64,000 nt of DNA from Streptomyces fodineus (lineage in GTDB: Bacteria; Actinomycetota; Actinomycetes; Streptomycetales; Streptomycetaceae): contig NZ_CP017248.1 of NCBI RefSeq assembly GCF_001735805.1, forward strand, positions 9,052,001-9,116,000, written 5' to 3'. Of this stretch, positions 26,152-34,127 are shown one piece after another. Under the pieces are notes generated by a model, which ran no database searches, was not told the origin of the DNA, and was given only the letters and a program-made list of their open reading frames with translations. Positions within the stretch are counted from its first letter, which is position 1. Each line of letters starts with the position of its first letter. Position numbers and translations under genes: made by a program.

Positions 26152-27036
26152 TCAGCGGCGCAGCGCCTCGGCCGCCGTCGCGGTCACCGCCTCGGCCAGT
26201 GCGGCCAGCGCGGGGGAGTCGAGCCGCCACTGCTGCCAGTACAGCGTGGCGTCCATCCATTCCCCGGCCGCGAGGAGCACCAGCCGGCCCGCCGCCAGCA
26301 GCGGGCCGGCCTGCACCTCCGGCACCATGCCCCAGCCGAGCCCCGCGACGACCGCGTCCAGGAAGCCCTCCGAGGTGGGCACGAGGTGCCGGAGCGGGCC
26401 GGCGGAGCCACCGCCCAGCCGGCGTACGAAGCCGTCCTGGAAGTCGTCCTTGCGGTCGAAAACCACGACGGGGGCCTCGGGCAGCGCGTCCGCGAGGGGC
26501 CGTCCGCGCAGGTGGGCCGCGGTGAACTCCGGTGCGGCGGTGGGCAGATAGCGCATCCGCCCGAGCGGCCGGACGGTGCAGCCCGGCACCGGATCGGACG
26601 CGGTGGTCACGGCCGCCATCACCAGGCCCTCGCGCAGCAGGGCGGCGGTGTGGTCCTCGTCCTCCCGGTGCAGTTCGAAGCAGAGGCCCGCCACGCGGGT
26701 CAGCGCCGGCAGGAACCAGGTCGCCAGTGAGTCCGCGTTCACCGCCACCGACACCCGCGTCGGCTCCCCGGCACCGCTCAGCCCCAGCTCACCCCAGGCG
26801 TCCCGCTCCAGCCGGGCCAGCTGCCGGGCGTACCGCACCAGCACCGCGCCCGACTCCGTGGGCCGTACCGGTTTGGTGCGCTGCAGCAGCACCCGGCCGG
26901 TGCGCTGTTCGAGCGCCTTGACCCGCTGGCTGACCGCAGACGGCGTCACATGCAGGGCGGCCGCGGCGGCGTCGAAGGTGCCCTCGTCCACCACGGCGAG
27001 CAGCGTCCGCACCTGGTCCAGGGGAAGCTCCGTCAT
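26152..27036 (-). CDS. argP: LysR-family regulator, ArgP type
   Basis: A 294-residue LysR-type regulator. The winged HTH covers residues 1-60 (FDAAAAALHVTPSAVSQRVK) and a periplasmic-binding-protein-like effector domain lies behind it. Sequence and position match the ArgP/LysG group, which activates an arginine/lysine exporter when basic amino acids accumulate. It is divergent from a LysE-type exporter gene, the classic ArgP arrangement. The start ATG (MTELPLDQVRTLLAVVDEGT) fits family length. The gene symbol follows the family assignment. Confidence 0.9.
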   Translation of the reverse strand: MTELPLDQVRTLLAVVDEGTFDAAAAALHVTPSAVSQRVKALEQRTGRVLLQRTKPVRPTESGAVLVRYARQLARLERDAWGELGLSGAGEPTRVSVAVNADSLATWFLPALTRVAGLCFELHREDEDHTAALLREGLVMAAVTTASDPVPGCTVRPLGRMRYLPTAAPEFTAAHLRGRPLADALPEAPVVVFDRKDDFQDGFVRRLGGGSAGPLRHLVPTSEGFLDAVVAGLGWGMVPEVQAGPLLAAGRLVLLAAGEWMDATLYWQQWRLDSPALAALAEAVTATAAEALRR

Positions 27037-27044
27037 CACAAGCG

Positions 27045-27068
27045 CTAAGGATACGTAAGAATCTTTAG
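27045..27068. promoter_or_regulatory. Inverted repeat in the argP-lysE gap (probable ArgP site)
   Basis: CTAAGGAT at 27045-27052 and ATCTTTAG at 27061-27068 form a near-perfect inverted repeat (7 of 8) spaced by 8 bases. It ends two bases before the -35 box of the exporter promoter, the position expected for activation by a LysR-type protein. Confidence 0.65.
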
Positions 27069-27069
27069 C

Positions 27070-27099
27070 TGGACTCGGGTGAGGGATCCTTCTTAGGTT
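27070..27099 (+). promoter_or_regulatory. Promoter of the LysE-type exporter, leaderless transcript
   Basis: TGGACT at 27070-27075 and TAGGTT at 27094-27099 are 18 bases apart. The -10 box ends six bases before the ATG at 27106 and no ribosome site is present, so transcription should start at or next to the start codon. Confidence 0.65.
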
Positions 27100-27105
27100 C
27101 GACGC

Positions 27106-27723
27106 ATGAACCACGCACTGACCGCCGCGGCCGCCGGATTCGGCAGCGGCCTCTCCCTGATCATCGCCATCGGCGCCCAGAACGCCTTCGTCCTGCGGCA
27201 GGGGGTGCGCCGGGACGCGGTCCTCGCCGTGGTGGGCATATGCGCCCTGTCCGACGCGGTGCTCATCGCGCTCGGCGTAGGCGGGGTCGGGGCCGTCGTG
27301 GTGGCCTGGCCGGGCGCGGTCCGCGCGGTCGGGATCGTCGGCGGTGCCTTCCTGCTCGGCTACGGCGCCCTCGCCGCCCGCCGGGTGCTCAGGCCCGCCG
27401 CGGCCGGACTGAGCACCGAGGGGGAGGCCGCGGGCTCCCGCCGCCGGGCGGTGCTCACCTGTCTGGCGATGACCTGGCTCAATCCGCATGTCTACCTGGA
27501 CACCGTCTTCCTGCTCGGCTCCCTCGCCGCCGACCGGGGCGCGCTGCGCTGGACCTTCGGACTCGGCGCCGCGCTCGCCAGCCTGTGCTGGTTCGCCGCG
27601 CTCGGCTTCGGCGCCCGGCTGCTCGGCCGCTTCCTGACCCGGCCGGCGGCCTGGCGGGTCCTGGACGGCCTGGTCGCCGTCACCATGCTGGCGCTCGGCG
27701 CCACGCTCCTGGCCGGATCCTGA
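27106..27723 (+). CDS. LysE/ArgO-type basic amino acid exporter
   Basis: A 205-residue integral membrane protein with about five to six hydrophobic segments. The LysE-family signature GFGSGLSLIIAIGAQNAFVL is near residue 12 and WLNPHVYLDTVFLLG near 125. Family members export lysine and/or arginine by proton exchange, protecting cells from peptide-derived amino acid excess. It is divergent from the ArgP-like regulator with a LysR-type repeat in the 69-bp gap. Translation is probably from a leaderless message. Confidence 0.92.
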   Translation: MNHALTAAAAGFGSGLSLIIAIGAQNAFVLRQGVRRDAVLAVVGICALSDAVLIALGVGGVGAVVVAWPGAVRAVGIVGGAFLLGYGALAARRVLRPAAAGLSTEGEAAGSRRRAVLTCLAMTWLNPHVYLDTVFLLGSLAADRGALRWTFGLGAALASLCWFAALGFGARLLGRFLTRPAAWRVLDGLVAVTMLALGATLLAGS

Positions 27724-27820
27724 GCAGAACCCGTTCGTCGCGCACCCGTGGTTGCTGAGATAGTTAGGCTCGCGAACCGAAAAGATGTAGCCAGCAACCT
27801 CTACCGGCAACAGGACACCC

Positions 27821-29119
27821 GTGGACACGAGCGAGAGCAGCACCACCGATCCCGGCTCCGCGCCGGACACGGCGGCCCCGCCCCGGCGCGGCTGGCGCCG
27901 CTGGGCGATGGACACCCGGCCCCTGAGCATCCCCGCCTACCGGCGCCTGTGGACGTCGACCATCGTCACCGCCGTCGGCAGCCAGCTCACCGCCGTCGCC
28001 GTGCCCAAGCAGATCTACGACATCACGCACTCCTCCGCCTGGGTCGGCTACGCCAGCCTGGCCGGCCTCGTGCCCATGGTGGCGTTCGCCCTGTGGGGAG
28101 GCGCGGTCGCCGACACCGTGGACCGCCGCAAGCTGCTGCTGGTCACCAACTCCGGCATCGCGGTGACCTCGCTGCTGTTTTGGGCGCAGGCCGTCACCGG
28201 GCTGGACTCGGTCGTCGTACTGATGGTGCTGCTCGCCCTGCAGCAGGCGTTCTTCGGGCTCAACTCCCCCGCCCGCAACGCCTCCATCGCCCGGCTGGTC
28301 CCGGCCGGGCAACTGCCGGCGGCCAACGCGCTCGGCTCCACCGTGATGCAGACCGGCCTGGTGGCGGGTCCGCTGCTCGCCGGTGTGCTGATCCCGGTCA
28401 TCGGGCTGCCCGAGCTGTACCTCATCGACGCCGTGGCACTGTGCGTGACCGTGTGGGCCGTCTTCCGGCTGCCCGCGCTGCCACCGCTCGGCGCGGTCGC
28501 CGCCCGCCGGGCCGGGATGCGCGAGATAGCCGCCGGGTTCCGGTACATATCCCGGCACAAGGTGCTGCTGCTGTCCTTCCTGGCGGACATCGTCGCCATG
28601 GTCCTCGGCATGCCCCGGGCCCTGTTCCCGCAGCTGGCCGCGCAGACCTACCACTCCTACGGCGAAGGGCTCGCGCTCGGCGTGCTCTTCGCCGGCATCC
28701 CGGTCGGCGCGGTGCTCGGCGGTCTGTTCTCCGGGGTGTTCTCCCGGGCCCGCCGGCACGGCTGGATGGTCATCGGGGCGGTCGTCGGCTGGGGTGTGGC
28801 CATCGCCGGGTCAGGGCTGAGCGGCAACCTCTGGGTGGCGCTGGCCTTCCTCGCCGCGGCCGGCGTCGCCGACATGGTCTCGATGGTGTTCCGCGGGGCG
28901 ATCCTGCTGTCGGCGGCGACCGACGAGATGCGCGGCCGGATGCAGGGCGTGTTCACGGTGGTCGTCGCGGGCGGGCCGCGGCTGGCCGACGTGCTGCACG
29001 GCACGGCCGGCTCGGTGTTCGGCCCGCGTGCCGCGGTGGCGGGCGGCGGCGCCCTGGTCGTCGTCGTGATGCTCGCGCTGGCCGCGGCCGTACCGGCGCT
29101 GCGCCGCTACCGGATCTGA
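27821..29119 (+). CDS. MFS transporter (MFS_3, exporter type)
   Basis: A 432-residue membrane protein with 12 predicted hydrophobic segments, beginning at a GTG (VDTSESSTTDPGSAP) and a ~30-residue hydrophilic tail. The motif after TM2, GGAVADTVDRRKLLL, is the MFS motif A, and FFGLNSPARNASIARLV is typical of the EntS-like/MFS_3 group. Relatives export siderophores, macrolides or other drugs. The substrate here is not inferable. No regulator is adjacent. Confidence 0.88.
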   Translation: MDTSESSTTDPGSAPDTAAPPRRGWRRWAMDTRPLSIPAYRRLWTSTIVTAVGSQLTAVAVPKQIYDITHSSAWVGYASLAGLVPMVAFALWGGAVADTVDRRKLLLVTNSGIAVTSLLFWAQAVTGLDSVVVLMVLLALQQAFFGLNSPARNASIARLVPAGQLPAANALGSTVMQTGLVAGPLLAGVLIPVIGLPELYLIDAVALCVTVWAVFRLPALPPLGAVAARRAGMREIAAGFRYISRHKVLLLSFLADIVAMVLGMPRALFPQLAAQTYHSYGEGLALGVLFAGIPVGAVLGGLFSGVFSRARRHGWMVIGAVVGWGVAIAGSGLSGNLWVALAFLAAAGVADMVSMVFRGAILLSAATDEMRGRMQGVFTVVVAGGPRLADVLHGTAGSVFGPRAAVAGGGALVVVVMLALAAAVPALRRYRI

Positions 29120-29120
29120 A

Positions 29121-29579
29121 CTACAGCGGGCCGGTGCGCCGCTGGATGGCGTACTGGTCCATCAGCTTGCCCCGGGTGGTCTCCAGGCGGTTGGCGAGGA
29201 TCTCGGCCACCGTGCGCACCAGCGAGAGCCCGAGCAGCGGATCCTCCACGCACACCGCGAGCACGGAGGGCCCGTCGAACTCGTAGGCCCGTACGTTGCT
29301 GAAGGCCACCGCGCCGAAGTCCCACTGGTACGGCGGGAACAGCCAGGACCAGCCGAGCAGGTCGCCCGCGCCGAGCGTGGCCACCGTCACCCGCTGCCGG
29401 GCGGTGACCTGCGTGTCCAGGTGGACCGCCCCCGAACGGATCACCCAGAACCGGTCGGCGGTGCCGCCCGCCTCGAAGATGCGGGTGTCCTCCGGGAAAG
29501 AGACCTCCTCGGCCAGTTCCATCAGGCGCTCACGTTGCGCCTGAGGCAGGGCGGTCAGCAGTTTTATCGCTTTGGTCAT
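29121..29579 (-). CDS. Cyclic-nucleotide-binding domain protein without DNA-binding domain
   Basis: A 152-residue protein consisting of one Crp/Fnr-type cNMP-binding domain (FPEDTRIFEAGGTADRFWVI ... VATLGAGDLLGWSWLFPPY) and a short helix. The C-terminal HTH of true Crp/Fnr regulators is absent. Relatives are stand-alone sensors that act through protein contact or bind no nucleotide. It is convergent with the MFS gene, whose stop lies one base away. Confidence 0.85.
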   Translation of the reverse strand: MTKAIKLLTALPQAQRERLMELAEEVSFPEDTRIFEAGGTADRFWVIRSGAVHLDTQVTARQRVTVATLGAGDLLGWSWLFPPYQWDFGAVAFSNVRAYEFDGPSVLAVCVEDPLLGLSLVRTVAEILANRLETTRGKLMDQYAIQRRTGPL

Positions 29580-29719
29580 GGCGCGGGGCTCCTCACCGGC
29601 GGCGGTTCGGGTGCTTTCGCTATGCCCATTTCAGCCGCTGCCGCCCCTGTGGGCACCTCGAAGGACCCGGATTTCCTCGCCGGGGTCCCGGCGCCGGTGC
29701 CGGTTCCGGGCAGCAAGAA

Positions 29720-29751
29720 GCCCTGGCTGGACGGGGGAAACCAGCCAGGGC
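29720..29751 (-). terminator. Strong 11-bp hairpin
   Basis: GCCCTGGCTGG at 29720-29730 pairs perfectly with CCAGCCAGGGC at 29741-29751 around a 10-base loop. It lies 111 bases downstream of the small minus-strand gene ending at 29863 and upstream of the cNMP-binding gene. A terminator insulating the two is the simplest reading. Confidence 0.6.
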
Positions 29752-29862
29752 CGTATGCGGTGGCGCGGGGGAGGGAGGAAGGACGGTTCCGGTCACCTCA
29801 GGGGCGCCACGTATGTATGAACGATAAACCATCTGGCGGATGTTCGGCCAATCAGGAGCGGG

Positions 29863-30105
29863 TCAGGTGACCTGTTTCACGCCCTCGGCCGTGGGCGGCG
29901 GCCCGCCGGGGCAGACGATCTCCGTCAGCACCCGCCCCACCGCCTCGAACGCCCACGCCCGGGCCGCCGCCTCCCGTGCGCCGTCCGGATCCGTCGCCGT
30001 CAGGGCCTGTGCACGTTCCCGCCAGGCCCGTTCCTCCTCGGTCGCGCGCTGCCGGCCGCGCTGGAGGCGCCGCAGTAGTTCGTCCGCGTCCACGACATCG
30101 GTCAT
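29863..30105 (-). CDS. Small hypothetical protein
   Basis: An 80-residue charged, helical protein starting MTDVVDADELLRRLQRGRQR, with no signal peptide or membrane segment. I do not recognise a family. Alternating charged residues with EEERAWRERAQALTATDPDG suggest a short alpha-helical protein. No strong ribosome site precedes the ATG at 30105. Coding quality supports it moderately. Confidence 0.55.
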   Translation of the reverse strand: MTDVVDADELLRRLQRGRQRATEEERAWRERAQALTATDPDGAREAAARAWAFEAVGRVLTEIVCPGGPPPTAEGVKQVT

Positions 30106-30231
30106 ACCCGCCAGGTACCCACGAGTCCCGCGGTGATGACAGGCGCACCGACCGTGTTTGAGGGCGTCGATGACGGTCAGCCGAAAAGGGAAGAGGGCCT
30201 GGCAATCCGGTCCTCGCTCAGGGAGGCAGGG

Positions 30232-30669
30232 ATGCGTGACAAGCTCCGGATGAGCTCCTGCGCGACGCGGCCGCAAACGGCGTGCCGATTGCCGTGCCGG
30301 CCGGCCGACGCCCGCAGGAAAGTGCAGCGCGTGGTGGCCGAACGGTGCCGGGCCCGCGCCCTCCCGTGCGGTGCCGAGGCCATGGAGGACGCCCTGCTGG
30401 TCACCTCGGAACTCACCACCAACGCCATCCTGCACGGCGGCGGCATCACCGGCTTCGACGTCGACGTCGACTCCGGCGGCGTACGGGTGTCGGTGAGCGA
30501 CCGCAGTGACGCGCTGCCGGTGGCCGCACCGCCCGCCGACGACGGCGGCCACGCCCGGGTCGGCGGCCGCGGCTGGCCCATCGTGTGCCGGCTGGCACGG
30601 GACGTACGGGTCGCGGAGCTGCCCTGCGGGGGCAAGCGCATCACGGTCGTCGTACCGCTGCACCACTGA
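30232..30669 (+). CDS. ATP-binding anti-sigma-factor-like protein (HATPase)
   Basis: A 145-residue single GHKL ATPase domain of the RsbW/SpoIIAB-like type common in Streptomyces. The N-box-like segment is EDALLVTSELTTNAILHGGG near residue 60, and a G2-like GGRGWPIVCRLARDV follows near 118. It starts at the ATG after GGGAGGCAGGG. Such proteins bind partner sigma factors or anti-sigma antagonists and may act as serine kinases. It lies 234 bp upstream of a SigB-like sigma factor gene on the same strand, suggesting they are functionally paired. Confidence 0.85.
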   Translation: MRDKLRMSSCATRPQTACRLPCRPADARRKVQRVVAERCRARALPCGAEAMEDALLVTSELTTNAILHGGGITGFDVDVDSGGVRVSVSDRSDALPVAAPPADDGGHARVGGRGWPIVCRLARDVRVAELPCGGKRITVVVPLHH

Positions 30670-30903
30670 ATCCACCTGGAAGTTCCGCCCGTGCGGTGTT
30701 TGCTCCCCGGAGTGAGGGGCAGGTGGAATCTCGTGCTTCGGACCGGAGGCGCGCGCCCAGCGGGAACCGTACGACTGCCTGGGTCCCCCTCCCGGCGGAC
30801 CGGGCTGAGCACCCGCGGCGAACCCTGACACCACCGTTCGGGCAGGGCCCCGGAACCTCGTTCCGGCGCTGTGCCCCGAAACCACGTTCAGGAGCGATTC
30901 CGC

Positions 30904-31755
30904 ATGCTGACCGACACGTCGACGAGCCGTACCGGCACGCCCGGCACACACTCCGCCGCCGCACCGGCGCGGCGGCCTCATGACGACGCCCCCGACACCG
31001 CCGAGCTGTTCGCCCGGCTGGCGGGACTGGACGACGGCCCCGAGCGGAACGCCGTACGCGACGACCTCGTCGCCGCCTGGCTGCCCATGGCCCACCGGAT
31101 CGCCGGCCGCTTCCGCGACCGCGGCGAGTCCGTCGAGGACCTGCGGCAGGTGGCCGCGCTGGGCCTGGTGAAGGCCATCGACCGGTTCGACCCGTCCCGC
31201 GGGGCCTTCGAGAGCTACGCCGTGCCGACCATCACCGGTGAGGTCAAGCGGCACTTCCGGGACCGGATGTGGGCCCTGCGGGTGCCGCGCCGGGTCCAGG
31301 AGCTGCGCAACCGGGTGCGCGTGGCCCGCCGCGAACTCACCCAGCACCCCGGCAGCCCCGAACCCACCCTCGCCGCCATGGCCGCCCACACCGGCCTCAC
31401 CGAGGAGGAGGTCGGCGCGGGCGTGGAGGCCCTGGAGAGCTTCAGCACCCTGTCCCTGGACGCCGAACTGTCCGCCGGAGACGACGGCTACAGCCTCGCC
31501 GACACCCTCGGCGCGGCCGACTCCTCCTACGACGTCGTCGTCGACCGCGAGGCCGCCAAGGAGGGGCTGCGCCGGCTGCCCGAGCGGGAGCGGGCCATCC
31601 TCTACATGCGCTTCTTCGAGGACATGACCCAGAGCCGTATCGCCGACCGGCTGGGCATCTCCCAGATGCACGTGTCCCGGCTGATCAGCCGCAGCTGCGC
31701 CCGCGTCCGTGCCGAGGCCATGGGGCGGCGCGTGTGCGGGGGCGGACCGGCATGA
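30904..31755 (+). CDS. SigB/SigF-type RNA polymerase sigma factor
   Basis: A 283-residue group 3 sigma factor. Region 2 contains LPMAHRIAGRFRDRGESVED and the polymerase/-10 segment GLVKAIDRFDPSRGAFESYA. Region 3 contains RRVQELRNRVRVARRELTQH. Region 4 ends with the HTH SRIADRLGISQMHVSRLISR. It starts at ATG 30904 after CAGGAG. Group members direct stress and differentiation genes and are held by ATP-binding anti-sigma factors such as the one upstream. A second close paralogue lies at 51893-52684. Confidence 0.94.
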   Translation: MLTDTSTSRTGTPGTHSAAAPARRPHDDAPDTAELFARLAGLDDGPERNAVRDDLVAAWLPMAHRIAGRFRDRGESVEDLRQVAALGLVKAIDRFDPSRGAFESYAVPTITGEVKRHFRDRMWALRVPRRVQELRNRVRVARRELTQHPGSPEPTLAAMAAHTGLTEEEVGAGVEALESFSTLSLDAELSAGDDGYSLADTLGAADSSYDVVVDREAAKEGLRRLPERERAILYMRFFEDMTQSRIADRLGISQMHVSRLISRSCARVRAEAMGRRVCGGGPA

Positions 31756-31774
31756 GAGCGCGGCCGACGGGCCC

Positions 31775-33997
31775 TCACTTCCTGGGCCGGGCCGCCTCCG
31801 TGGTGAGGCCCAGCGGCCGGGCCAGGCCCGAGACCGCCTCGTCCAGCCGCTGCAGATGGCGCAGCACCCGGTCGGTGACCCGGCCGTAGCGCGGGGTGCG
31901 CGGGGTTCCCGGCTCCAGCATCGAGGCGATGCTGGAGCCGGTCTCGATCTCCGCCGTGGCCCGCGGGTCGGCGACATGCGCGGCGATGGCCTCGATGTTG
32001 TGCACGATCCGCGCGCACGCCCCGCGCAGCCGGGGATCCGCCGCTATCGACGGATGCGTCGGCAGCAGCTCGGCCGTGGCCGCGAGCGACCGCCCGTGGT
32101 ACGCGCACGTCTCCAGCAGCGCCACCACGTACCGGGCGGTGTCCCGGCGGGAGCGCAGCGGGGTGATCGGATGGGTCAGCGGCTGGGTGGCCCCGCGCAG
32201 ATCGGCCAGCGCCTGGTCCAGATCGCGCGCCTGCTCCACCAGATCGGCGCCCGCCCCGCCGCTCAGCTGGTCCACGGCGGCCCGCGTGACATCGGCGAGC
32301 CGGTCGAGGACCGTGACGAGGAGTTCGTTGGTACGGCGGTCGGTGCGGACCGGCAGCACCACCGCCGCCGCGATCACCCCGCAGGCCGCGCCGAGCGCCG
32401 TCTCCTCCACCCGCAGCACCAGCACCGCCATGCTGTAGGTGTTCAGCAGCGTGTACAGCAGCCCCAGCATCGCCGTGACGAAGAACGACATCAGCGTGTA
32501 CGACAGCGGCGCGGTGTAGAACATCGCGAAGATGAACACCAGCACCAGCGCGAACGCCGTCCACGTGTGGTGCCCGACCAGCCCGGCCAGAGCGATGCCG
32601 GCCACCACACCGAGCACCGTACCCAGCAGCCGCCGGTAGCCCTTCACCAGGATCTCGCCGGTCGAGGCGGTGTTCAGGAACACGATCCAGCAGGTCAGCA
32701 CCGCCCAGTACCAGCGCTGACTGGACAGCAGCTCGCCGCCGGCGATGGCCAGCGCGGAGCCGACGGCCACCTGGACCGCGGCCCGTGTCGTGGGCCGCTG
32801 CAGACCGGTCGGCTGCGGCTCCTCGGCCGCGGCCTCCTCGCCCGCCTCGATCGCGGCGTCCTCGGCGTCCAGCTCCTCGCGCGAGCGGATGGTCGCCGGG
32901 CTGTCGTCGGACTCGTCCTGCGGCCCGTCCAGCGCCAGCCGCAGACCCAGCGCGGCCCTCGCGGCCTCGCCGAGACCCCGGAAGACGTCCTGCACGGCCG
33001 GGGAGGCCTTGGGCAGGTTCTCCTCCTCGCGGTAGCCGAGCAGCCGGTTGCGCACCTGGGCGAGCGCGGTGCCCCTGGCCTCGCCGACCGGCCGCAGCAT
33101 CAGCAGCCGCAGCGCCTGCAGGTCCCGGTGCAGCGCCGCCGTCGCCTCGTCCCGTACCGGCAGCTCACCGCCCAAGGGCAGCGCGGCGCCCGGCAGATGC
33201 AGGGTCAGGGTGTCGGTCCGCTCGGCGCTGCGGGCGGTGAGCAGCAGCAGTCCGAGCCGCTCGGAGGCGATCTCGGCATCGGCGATGCGGCGCTGCAGCA
33301 GCCGGGCCACGGCGGCGTCGGAGGTGCCGTCCTCCAGCCGCCCCTGGATCATCAGCGCCGTCTCGTGCAGCCGCGCGGTCGCGGTGCGCAGGTCCTCCAG
33401 GACCTTCTCCACGTCGTCGGGACCGGCGTCCGGCAACTCGGCCTGGACGGCGATCAGTTGCGCGAGCCGGGCGCGGAAGGCCCGCCGCAGCCGGTCCAGG
33501 GTGCCCGCCGGGGTCTGCGGCAGCAGCACGAAGCGCGCGGTGGCGCTGCACACGAACGCCACGCAGATCACGCCGTACAGCGCGGGCAGTGCGGAGCCGG
33601 TCGCGTGTACGAACAGGGAGAGGAAGTAGACCTGGAACCCGATCAGGCCGAGTGCCGTGCCGCGGTCGCCGAACCGGCGGCCGTAGACCGCGCAGAAGAT
33701 GAGGGCGACGAAGAACAGGTCCCCGGCGACCACCCGTTGGTTCAGCAGCGCGCCCAGCGACACCGACGCCAGCGCCACCGGCAGGCCGAGCGCGAGGGTC
33801 ACTGCCTGCGCCGGGCGCTGTTTCTCCTGGACGGCGAAGGTCGACACCATCGCCGCCATGGCGCCGGCGACCAGCTGGGGCACCGGCACCCGCAGGGCGG
33901 CCAGGACGGCGAGGGTGAGCGCGATCGCGGTGACCGTGCGCGCTCCCGCGGTGAGCCGCAGCAGCCCGGGATCGGACGCCGCGAGCCGGTCCCACAT
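31775..33997 (-). CDS. FUSC-family inner-membrane protein
   Basis: A ~740-residue protein with two blocks of transmembrane segments (about residues 20-180 and 430-600), each followed by a helical cytoplasmic region. This is the layout of FUSC/aromatic-acid-exporter-like proteins (YccS/YhcJ-like). I set the start at MWDRLAASDPGLLRLTAGAR because family members begin shortly before TM1. An in-frame ATG at 34078 would add 27 residues. The substrate is unknown. It is convergent with the sigma factor gene. Confidence 0.85.
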   Translation of the reverse strand: MWDRLAASDPGLLRLTAGARTVTAIALTLAVLAALRVPVPQLVAGAMAAMVSTFAVQEKQRPAQAVTLALGLPVALASVSLGALLNQRVVAGDLFFVALIFCAVYGRRFGDRGTALGLIGFQVYFLSLFVHATGSALPALYGVICVAFVCSATARFVLLPQTPAGTLDRLRRAFRARLAQLIAVQAELPDAGPDDVEKVLEDLRTATARLHETALMIQGRLEDGTSDAAVARLLQRRIADAEIASERLGLLLLTARSAERTDTLTLHLPGAALPLGGELPVRDEATAALHRDLQALRLLMLRPVGEARGTALAQVRNRLLGYREEENLPKASPAVQDVFRGLGEAARAALGLRLALDGPQDESDDSPATIRSREELDAEDAAIEAGEEAAAEEPQPTGLQRPTTRAAVQVAVGSALAIAGGELLSSQRWYWAVLTCWIVFLNTASTGEILVKGYRRLLGTVLGVVAGIALAGLVGHHTWTAFALVLVFIFAMFYTAPLSYTLMSFFVTAMLGLLYTLLNTYSMAVLVLRVEETALGAACGVIAAAVVLPVRTDRRTNELLVTVLDRLADVTRAAVDQLSGGAGADLVEQARDLDQALADLRGATQPLTHPITPLRSRRDTARYVVALLETCAYHGRSLAATAELLPTHPSIAADPRLRGACARIVHNIEAIAAHVADPRATAEIETGSSIASMLEPGTPRTPRYGRVTDRVLRHLQRLDEAVSGLARPLGLTTEAARPRK

Positions 33998-34127
33998 CCG
34001 TAGCCGCCCAGGTCGTCCCGCTGTGCCCACGCCGCCGCGCTCTCTCCCGTGCCGGAAATCGATCTCCGCCCCCAGCATCGCACGACGGCCCGGACCACCT
34101 GCCCTCGGCCAGGGGCGGCTCGGCGCC

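Noticed and set aside
23405..26260. Minus-strand open frame of about 950 codons across the histidine kinase
   Set aside because: It overlaps a well-supported two-component system and the WhiB gene and has no recognisable domain.
27758..27780. Partial match to an iron box (TTAGGCT core) upstream of the MFS exporter
   Set aside because: Only about 10 of 19 positions fit the DmdR/IdeR consensus and the second half-site is missing.
30698..30722. Possible SigB-type promoter (GTTT, 15 bases, GGGCAG) upstream of the sigma factor gene
   Set aside because: The -10 part deviates from GGGTAY and the site lies about 180 bp from the start, so it is not distinguishable from chance.
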